A DNA stretch of 12,228 nucleotides, taken from NCBI GenBank assembly GCA_900547435.1, contig URGO01000097.1, forward strand, positions 1 to 12,228, given 5' to 3'. Below, in pieces: positions 7,542 through 12,228 of this stretch (its first letter is position 1; every line of letters starts with the position of its first letter). The DNA comes from an uncultured Parabacteroides sp. (GTDB taxonomy: Bacteria; Bacteroidota; Bacteroidia; Bacteroidales; Tannerellaceae). The position numbers and the translations under genes are program-made. The notes under the pieces were generated by a model. That model ran no database searches. It saw nothing but the letters and a program-made list of their open reading frames with translations, and had not been told where the DNA came from.

Positions 7542-9200
7542 TTAACGTACAGACGAAATGGGAACAACAATGCCGCGCATGCCTTCTGTTACGTTCGATA
7601 CCACGCCGACAACTTCATATTCTCCGTTCTCGGAGATTGCAAATACCGGTGCACCAGAACCTCCTACTTCGAAACTGGTATTGGTTGTCAGAATATCGCC
7701 CCGATTTAATCCGCTTCCGGCTGTTTTTGCGCTACCATAGATGGGGCCGGAGGCAGAACTGATGCCAACTTGGCCTGGGAATCCCAAAATAGTCAGATCG
7801 ACCGCTCTTCCCATTAGACGTGATTTATCTGGATTAAACTTCAAGCCCGAACGCTGAGAGGTTTGCATGTATGCCCAGTCTTTTCCACCTGTTTCCGGAG
7901 CAATGAGGATTCGTGCTCCTCTAACTAACCCACCCAACGGACCGCGTAATACCGTCAGTTTGTCTGCACTACGGTCAACCACGAAATCTTCGCTGGTAAA
8001 CGTCAACGAACTACCGTTGGATGCATGTGCTGTGAAGTAAGCCACAACGCGTTCGTTGTTACATACGGCTTTGTTGAGCGGATGCAACTCCTCATTCAGT
8101 AGGTTTCCATTGACTTGGAACAACCATTGTTCGATGATACGTCGAGAGGTAACGAAACGTCCGTCTTCTAGCATAAAGCCAGTGCCTGCCCAGCGGCGTA
8201 TGATATCAAATTGTTCCACATGTCCATTCTTATGTGTCCATTCGATCTTGTCGAGTTGGATATAATAAATGTATGGGAAGCAACTCTCTTGCGTAGTCAT
8301 CCCATTAATGAAGTTCGCTGAAGCGACCGATTGTGAGACAGGATTACCCGAGTGGGCAGGGGCGGTAACAGTTGAGGAAGGGCTGCTTACTGTAGCAGGG
8401 GTACTGCTTACCCTTGTGCTCGCATCGTTAGCGATGTCGATAGCATTTTCGGCAGTTTCTTTAGCCCCTTTAGCTTGTCCGGCAGCATATCCCGCATTGC
8501 GTTTTGCCTGTTCTGCTTCTTCTTGGGCTCTTCGTGCGGCCTCTTCGGCTTCCTTAATTTTTACAGCAGCAGAATCCAATTCCCCTCCATAGTGAGCGAG
8601 GGCTTCGTCATGCTTGTTGGAGGTTTCTATATATTGCCGATGGCTGATGATGCCCCAGCTGACTAGTCCGACAATAATTAACAGGGAGAGGATGGAGCCC
8701 CATGCCACCATTTGCTTGTATGGACGTAAAGCCTGCTGACGGAAAAGGCTGAATCGTTCTGTAAAGTTGATGTTCTTGATCATGCTCTTGTCTCCTTGCG
8801 GGATGATGAAGCCCAATCGTGGCCCGTTGGAGGATAACTGAATTTCATCGCCGTTTTGCAGATACCATTCATCGGCAACGGGTCGTCCGTTCAAGAGTGT
8901 AGGGTTGGTTTTCGAGAGATGCACTAATTTCCAGGCAGATCCGTCACGTATGATTGCGGCATGACGCCGGCTGACTGAAGTGAACGAGTCATCAAACCGG
9001 ATTTGACAGCGTGGGTCACGCCCTAATTCGACTTGGTCAACGATGATTTTTTGAGTTTCACCTGTGTGGTGATATTTCGAAGATGAGCGGTATTCCAAAA
9101 TATAATACTGCCGATGTGAGCCGCCCATTAAAGCACCGACTCCAGCGCCGACTGAACCTGAAAAGGAACGTCTGTAGGGTTCTGTGTTTCTTTGTCCCAT
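7542..9200 (-). CDS. FHA-TM-coiled-coil protein with trypsin-like domain, catalytic His absent
   Basis: This 552-residue protein has five parts. Residues 13-27 are a Gly-rich, zipper-like stretch (SGSVGAGVGALMGG). Residues about 50-135 are an FHA phosphothreonine-binding domain (ELGRD with Arg61, SRRHA 77-81, Asn99). A membrane helix lies at about 166-186, then an Ala/Glu/Lys coiled coil (207-262) and a Ser/Thr/Pro linker. Residues about 300-552 are a trypsin-like fold. The FHA part should be cytoplasmic and the protease-like part periplasmic. The nucleophile motif GGSGAP (Ser515) is present. However, GTGFMLEDGRFVTSRRIIE aligns with the usual G-x-GF…DGRFVTARHVVE, putting Arg354 where the catalytic His belongs. 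The usual Asp-x-Ala-x-Leu site reads DKLTVLR, so the Asp is displaced. It may be a pseudoprotease or use other residues. Confidence 0.9.
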   Translation of the reverse strand: MGQRNTEPYRRSFSGSVGAGVGALMGGSHRQYYILEYRSSSKYHHTGETQKIIVDQVELGRDPRCQIRFDDSFTSVSRRHAAIIRDGSAWKLVHLSKTNPTLLNGRPVADEWYLQNGDEIQLSSNGPRLGFIIPQGDKSMIKNINFTERFSLFRQQALRPYKQMVAWGSILSLLIIVGLVSWGIISHRQYIETSNKHDEALAHYGGELDSAAVKIKEAEEAARRAQEEAEQAKRNAGYAAGQAKGAKETAENAIDIANDASTRVSSTPATVSSPSSTVTAPAHSGNPVSQSVASANFINGMTTQESCFPYIYYIQLDKIEWTHKNGHVEQFDIIRRWAGTGFMLEDGRFVTSRRIIEQWLFQVNGNLLNEELHPLNKAVCNNERVVAYFTAHASNGSSLTFTSEDFVVDRSADKLTVLRGPLGGLVRGARILIAPETGGKDWAYMQTSQRSGLKFNPDKSRLMGRAVDLTILGFPGQVGISSASGPIYGSAKTAGSGLNRGDILTTNTSFEVGGSGAPVFAISENGEYEVVGVVSNVTEGMRGIVVPISSVR

Positions 9201-9226
9201 GTTTTTTCTATTTAAGTTGTTTATAA

Positions 9227-10501
9227 TTATATTCTTTCTACTCGCAAGGTGATATCCCCCAATGTAAGGATATCTCCCGGTTGTAATTCGTGTCCATTGG
9301 CATACACCGGTAGGGAATTGAGATAAGTCCCATTAACAGATGCTTTCCAATATCCACCCTTTGTTCCGGTCACCCATTGCCCATCCCGAACAAACCAGCG
9401 GCCTTGCAGATCGGTTTCCAAGGTACAATGCCGTCGGGAGAGGCGGGGATATTCTCCATCGCGTAGACAAAGGCTGTTGCCCCTATCCCGTCCGATGGTG
9501 ATGATCCGTTTGGTCCCTTGTAGCAAATCCTTCAGCCGGAAGACTTGCCCGTAGTCCATACCCTGCATGACCCGCAAGCACAACACACCGTTGCTGTGCC
9601 GGTAGGCCGGTAGGGGAGGAATACTCTTGGCCGATGCTGGCAATCGCTCCAATACGGCACGTGCCGATTGCAGACGTTGTCTGAAATCCGGAATAAGACA
9701 CCTCTCGATGACCATTTCCCACTTCCGCCCTTTTTCGCTGTGTTGCAAAAGAGGACGGTTCCATTGATTGTTCTTGCCGTTCCGTTGGTAAATCACCAGG
9801 TCGTTTGGGTCTTCCAACTTTCCGAACGGAAGTTCGCCTGTCAGGAGTTGGAACATCATGACGCCGAATGAAAAGATGTCGGTCGTAGGTAACACCGTTG
9901 CATTGCCACGCACCCGATTCACTTGTTCCGGTGGCATATACGCATACGTGCCGAACAATTGTTGGGGCCTGCCTAAAATATTCCGTTCAGTCATACGTCG
10001 GTTGCGATCGCCACAGATGCCAAAGTCCGTAAGAACCGCTGTTCCATCTTCTTTAATCAACACATTTTCCGGTTTTAAGTCGCGGTGTACTTTCCCATTC
10101 CGATGCAAGGCATCCAGTCCAAGCAAGACTTCTTGTCCAATCTGTGCCAAGTCTACGGTATGCCGTTCCATGTATTGAAGGAGATTCCCGTTCGGGCAAT
10201 ATTCCATCACGATAAAAGGATTACCCCGTTCACGGCCATGCGTAACGGAATGAACCAGAAATCGACTTTGAATCAGTCCGGTTTCAAACTCCATGATAAA
10301 GCGTTCCATCAGAGGCTTCCGCAGTTCAGGTACGATTTCCCATAGTTTCAAAAGTTTTAACGCATAAGTTTTGCCTTCAAAGTTTGAAACCTTGAACACT
10401 TTCCCGAAAGCTCCTTCTCCCAGTAGGGCATCTACCCGGTAATAGGAGCCGATAGACTGCCCGATTCCGAAATCGCACCTGCTGACGCTTGCTTCAGTCA
10501 T
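9227..10501 (-). CDS. Soluble Ser/Thr protein kinase with C-terminal FHA domain
   Basis: This 424-residue protein has no membrane segment, so it should be cytosolic. The kinase domain covers about 18-290: Gly-loop GEGAFGKV (28-35), Lys49 in YALKL, a conventional RD catalytic loop HRDLKPEN (139-146; Asp141), DFG 159-161, the activation segment ending in YMPPE (188-192), and TDIFSFG (207-213). Residues about 305-424 are an FHA domain with IGRDRGNS (336-343), SRRH (355-358) and a closing VNGTYLN (389-395). Kinase-FHA fusions can bind their own or a partner's phosphothreonine. The ATG overlaps the stop of the upstream zinc-ribbon gene as ATGA (10498-10501), which implies translational coupling. 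It is followed 26 bases later by the FHA-protease gene. Likely partners are the FHA, PP2C and membrane-kinase proteins of the same operon. Confidence 0.95.
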   Translation of the reverse strand: MTEASVSRCDFGIGQSIGSYYRVDALLGEGAFGKVFKVSNFEGKTYALKLLKLWEIVPELRKPLMERFIMEFETGLIQSRFLVHSVTHGRERGNPFIVMEYCPNGNLLQYMERHTVDLAQIGQEVLLGLDALHRNGKVHRDLKPENVLIKEDGTAVLTDFGICGDRNRRMTERNILGRPQQLFGTYAYMPPEQVNRVRGNATVLPTTDIFSFGVMMFQLLTGELPFGKLEDPNDLVIYQRNGKNNQWNRPLLQHSEKGRKWEMVIERCLIPDFRQRLQSARAVLERLPASAKSIPPLPAYRHSNGVLCLRVMQGMDYGQVFRLKDLLQGTKRIITIGRDRGNSLCLRDGEYPRLSRRHCTLETDLQGRWFVRDGQWVTGTKGGYWKASVNGTYLNSLPVYANGHELQPGDILTLGDITLRVERI

Positions 10502-11235
10502 TTTGTTTGTTCGGATTGCCCGTTGAATTCGAAGCGACGATTCCCTAATACGATAATATCCCCAGCTTGGAGTTCGATTTGGTCTGCCCGGTATACGAAT
10601 GTAGTCTGGTGCTCACTCCGGTCTTGCAAATACCATTTCCCCTCTTCGAAAATCAAAGCCGCTTGTTCTTTCGAGGTAATTGTCATGTTCCCGGCCTCTG
10701 TGTTATCGCGGTTCAATGTAATTTCTTCACCCGAAAAGGAGAGTGCCGTAAGTGGTGCTTCCTCCGGATTGTTTGGAATTGGCGTTAACGTACAAGTAGG
10801 TGCATTCGCCTGAATTTCCCAAGGCGTAACCGTCTTTCGTCCGAACACAGGACGTGCCGGACGTTTTGGCTCCGGTTGCAGACTGAATCCGCAATGCGAA
10901 CAATAGAGTCCCCCTTCTTGATTTTCATGGTTGCATTTAGGACAAATTCGTTTTGGTGTCACTTGGAGGTGTGCTGCATGCTCTGTATGTCCACAATTCG
11001 GGCAGACAGGCATATCCGGTAGAAGCGGATACCCACAATTCGGACACGTTATACCTTCCTCATTCCGTTCGCGAACCGTAGCACGCAACTCCTGATAAGC
11101 ATTATTCTCATTTACAGTTCGCCGTGAATAGGCCTCCGCATAGCTACGTCCCACGTTGTTCGATAATGGAGAATTACATTTCTCGCAATATTGCTGACCG
11201 TCCGGGTTTTCCCAGCCACAATTCGTACATCTCAT
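10498..11235 (-). CDS. Triple zinc-ribbon protein with degenerate FHA-like domain
   Basis: This 245-residue protein is the first gene of the operon. It begins with a CxxC…CxxC zinc ribbon (C3/C6, C17/C20). A second ribbon is at C64/C67 and C78/C81 and a third at C98/C101 and C112/C115, separated by an Arg/Glu-rich helix. Residues about 165-240 have the beta pattern of an FHA domain (EITLNRDN, TITSKEQAALIFEEGKWYL, ELQAGDIIVLGNRRFEF). The hallmark residues are partly lost: Gly-Arg reads Asn-Arg, Ser-Arg-x-His-Ala reads Ser-Lys-Glu-Gln-Ala, and no clear conserved Asn-Gly follows. There is no signal peptide or membrane helix, so a cytoplasmic adaptor is likely. Zinc-ribbon-FHA combinations are known next to bacterial Ser/Thr kinases. 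The start is the ATG at 11235; the upstream 298 bases are non-coding. Confidence 0.9.
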   Translation of the reverse strand: MRCTNCGWENPDGQQYCEKCNSPLSNNVGRSYAEAYSRRTVNENNAYQELRATVRERNEEGITCPNCGYPLLPDMPVCPNCGHTEHAAHLQVTPKRICPKCNHENQEGGLYCSHCGFSLQPEPKRPARPVFGRKTVTPWEIQANAPTCTLTPIPNNPEEAPLTALSFSGEEITLNRDNTEAGNMTITSKEQAALIFEEGKWYLQDRSEHQTTFVYRADQIELQAGDIIVLGNRRFEFNGQSEQTK

Positions 11236-11533
11236 AAAATCCTATATATTTGTCTTGTTTTCATTTAGAAGCTGCATAAAACATTCTTCTGAAGAAATGC
11301 AAAACAGTTTCTTATATTTTATACAAAAGAAGAGAATAAGGAGTAGAAATAAAAACAAGATAAAGCGAATACATGGAATAATCGGATGAAAAAGGATTCT
11401 ATTCATTCAAAACAAGTAGCTATCCGGGAATAAATAAGCTGGGAGACTATGAACCTTTACTGTAACTGGATAAGAAGAATGTGGTTTGCTAAGCATATAT
11501 GTCAGAAGGTATGGACAAACCGTATAAAAATAG
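11236..11533. other. AT-rich intergenic region upstream of the kinase/FHA operon
   Basis: I see no convincing gene here. Because it lies immediately 5' of the first operon gene on the minus strand, the operon promoter should be in it. A weak candidate for the Bacteroides -33/-7 pair on the minus strand is TTTG (11324-11327) followed after 16 bases by CTGTTTTG (11300-11307), which keeps only the TTTG half of the TAnnTTTG consensus and has short spacing. A small palindrome TTCTTC-T-GAAGAA (11284-11296) sits between that candidate and the start codon and could be an operator. Both are suggestions, not firm calls. Confidence 0.35.
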
Positions 11534-11575
11534 TTTAGGCTGTAACACCTGTCATACAGGATATTACAGCCTAAA
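11534..11575 (-). terminator. Long hairpin, probable minus-strand terminator
   Basis: A perfect 12-bp inverted repeat (TTTAGGCTGTAA at 11534-11545, TTACAGCCTAAA at 11564-11575) encloses a second 5-bp stem (CCTGT/ACAGG) with a CAT loop. The two stems are separated by a small internal bulge. On the minus strand the hairpin is followed by CTATTTTTAT, a T-rich tail; on the plus strand it is followed by TCAATGC. It therefore looks like a terminator for transcripts coming from the right (the HTH gene and its downstream repeats) that would insulate the kinase operon. Without expression data a processing or regulatory hairpin is also possible. Confidence 0.55.
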
Positions 11576-11605
11576 TCAATGCTTAAGTATTCTTAGAGAT
11601 TATCC

Positions 11606-11692
11606 TTCTACCGCCGCCTGGGCCACTTTCATATACGATTATTCCCCAATAGGTTACATTGCCGGTGTATGTGAAGTGTATGCGCTTTGGTA
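11606..11692. repeat. Copy 1 of a diverged 87-bp direct repeat (126-bp spacing)
   Basis: This segment aligns without gaps to 11732-11818. By hand count about 55 of 87 positions match, with blocks TGGGCC, CAATA, GTGTATGT and TGTATGC shared. The spacing of 126 bp is a multiple of three. In this copy one plus-strand frame is fully open (STAAWATFIY…), while the minus-strand frame that is open in copy 2 carries two TAA codons. On the minus strand this copy ends in a frame reading VAQAAVEG then stop at 11600-11602. Confidence 0.6.
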
Positions 11693-11731
11693 TGACTTTT
11701 TTCTAAAGCTGCTACTTTCTTAGCATTATTA

Positions 11732-11818
11732 TTCTATCGCAGCTTGGGCCTCTCCAATACATATCTGTATTTCAATAAGATGCAATATTTGTGTATGTAA
11801 TCTGTATGCATCTTGATA
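11732..11818. repeat. Copy 2 of the diverged 87-bp direct repeat
   Basis: This is the partner of 11606-11692. On the minus strand it lies in a frame open from 11845 down to a TAA at 11729-11731 (38 codons, no ATG, only TTG candidates), with residues such as LYQDAYRLHTQILH and ending GEAQAAIE. The matching minus-strand frame in copy 1 shares YQxAYxxHT and AQAA[IV]E at identical spacing. In the plus-strand frame that is open in copy 1, this copy has an internal TGA and is preceded by TAG. Whether either strand is translated cannot be decided from sequence alone. Confidence 0.6.
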
Positions 11819-11909
11819 CAATGCTTGGAACAGTTGCAATAGATATTAAGGATGAATGATTTGACCTCTCTGTAACGAGATGACGCATTCATTTAAATTT
11901 CAGTATTGT

Positions 11910-12228
11910 TTATTTCCTATCTTTCAATAGTTCAATAATCACGTCCTTATCCTTCAGGTTTGAATCAAGACGTAAAATCTGTGAGTTCAGACTCTCTATT
12001 TGCTCTTTCAGAAGCTTGATTGTTTCCCTCAGGTTCTCTGTTTCTTTCTTTTCGCTGGATAACTGTACGGCCAGTTCTGCATCACCTATCAGATTATTTG
12101 CATTTCCATCCAATGAAACGGCTGCAAGGTGTGCCGATATATGATGCTGTCTCGGACAGAAAAGGGAAAAGAAATTGAAGTCCAATGCTTCGCTGACTTT
12201 AATAAGCCTGCTCGTTTCCATTGTCTCC
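11910..12228 (-). CDS. C-terminal part of an HTH (XRE-like) regulator with coiled-coil tail (partial)
   Basis: The minus-strand frame runs into the right edge and stays open there (…GETMETSRLIKVSEALDFNFFSLFCP). The ATG at 12221 is therefore probably internal, and the true start is outside the window. The visible start matches the last helices of a small Bacteroidetes XRE-type HTH domain, where the pattern T-x-L-L-x-(I/V)-S-x-A-L-x-(Y/F)-(D/N)-F-F is typical. A loop of about 30 residues follows. The C-terminal 45 residues or so (SSEKKETENLRETIKLLKEQ onward) have heptad-like Leu/Ile spacing with many Glu/Lys, indicating a coiled coil that may drive dimer formation. DNA targets are unknown. It reads away from the right edge towards the kinase operon, separated from it by the repeats and a hairpin. 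Confidence 0.8.
   Translation of the reverse strand, partial: ETMETSRLIKVSEALDFNFFSLFCPRQHHISAHLAAVSLDGNANNLIGDAELAVQLSSEKKETENLRETIKLLKEQIESLNSQILRLDSNLKDKDVIIELLKDRK

Larger units (their letters stand above)
11576..11909. other. Gene-poor stretch downstream of the HTH gene
   Basis: Besides the two diverged repeats, this stretch holds no frame I would call a gene. It lies 3' of the minus-strand HTH gene and ends at the 11534-11575 hairpin, so it may be that gene's long 3' untranslated region or the remains of decayed small reading frames. A weak inverted repeat (ATGAATG at 11852-11858, CATTCAT at 11886-11892) lies just after the HTH stop. It has a long spacer and no T-run, so I do not call it a terminator. 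Confidence 0.4.

Noticed and set aside
3166..11235. Type VI secretion control module (PpkA/PppA/Fha-like set)
   Set aside because: Kinase, PP2C and FHA proteins are present but no sheath, baseplate, membrane-complex or Hcp/VgrG genes are in the window, and the BACON and barrel genes do not fit.
11284..11296. TTCTTC-T-GAAGAA palindrome as a firm operator
   Set aside because: It is short and made of common AT-rich words; without a mapped promoter or conservation it is only mentioned in the intergenic entry.
11499..11723. Plus-strand 74-codon open frame with several Cys and aromatic residues
   Set aside because: It overlaps the long hairpin and copy 1 of the repeat, has no clear ribosome binding site, and its frame is broken in copy 2. 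A small gene cannot be excluded but is not supported.
1..12228. CRISPR arrays, tRNA or rRNA genes, insertion sequences, integrases
   Set aside because: I found no regularly spaced short identical repeats, no tRNA or rRNA signatures, and no transposase or integrase motifs in any long frame.

Overview
The window looks like chromosomal DNA from a Bacteroidales bacterium, most likely Bacteroides or a close relative. The case rests on AT-rich DNA with few clear Shine-Dalgarno sites, a TPR-type LytS-like histidine kinase paired with a LytTR regulator, a secreted protein made of BACON-like modules, a PorT-like outer-membrane barrel ending in aromatic residues (…GYNF), and a Bacteroidales-type small HTH regulator. 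This is inferred from family content, not from a database match.

Left part (1-3153, + strand): the 3' end of an unidentified Cys-containing gene, then a two-component pair. The kinase is a membrane-anchored TPR sensor histidine kinase (138-2189). Its partner is a CheY-LytTR response regulator (2320-3093). The pair ends at a strong hairpin terminator (3106-3153), placed between two convergent transcription units.

Central part (3166-11235, - strand): seven tightly packed genes that read as one operon, transcribed right to left. In order they are: a triple zinc-ribbon protein with a degenerate FHA-like domain; a cytosolic Ser/Thr kinase with a C-terminal FHA domain; an FHA-TM-coiled-coil-trypsin-fold protein whose expected catalytic His is Arg; a PP2C phosphatase with a C-terminal membrane anchor; a transmembrane Ser/Thr kinase with a probable periplasmic TPR-like tail; a secreted protein with three BACON-like modules; and an outer-membrane beta-barrel. 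Two junctions are 4-bp ATGA overlaps and the others are short gaps. The gene content suggests a phosphorylation circuit (writers, eraser, FHA readers) in the cytoplasm, linked through three inner-membrane anchors to periplasmic and outer-membrane partners. No type VI secretion structural genes are visible, so the kinase/phosphatase/FHA set is not an obvious T6SS post-translational module.

Right part (11236-12228): an AT-rich stretch with no convincing complete gene. It contains a long hairpin (11534-11575) best read as a minus-strand terminator, two diverged 87-bp direct repeats spaced exactly 126 bp apart, and the 3' part of a small HTH-plus-coiled-coil regulator that enters from the right edge.
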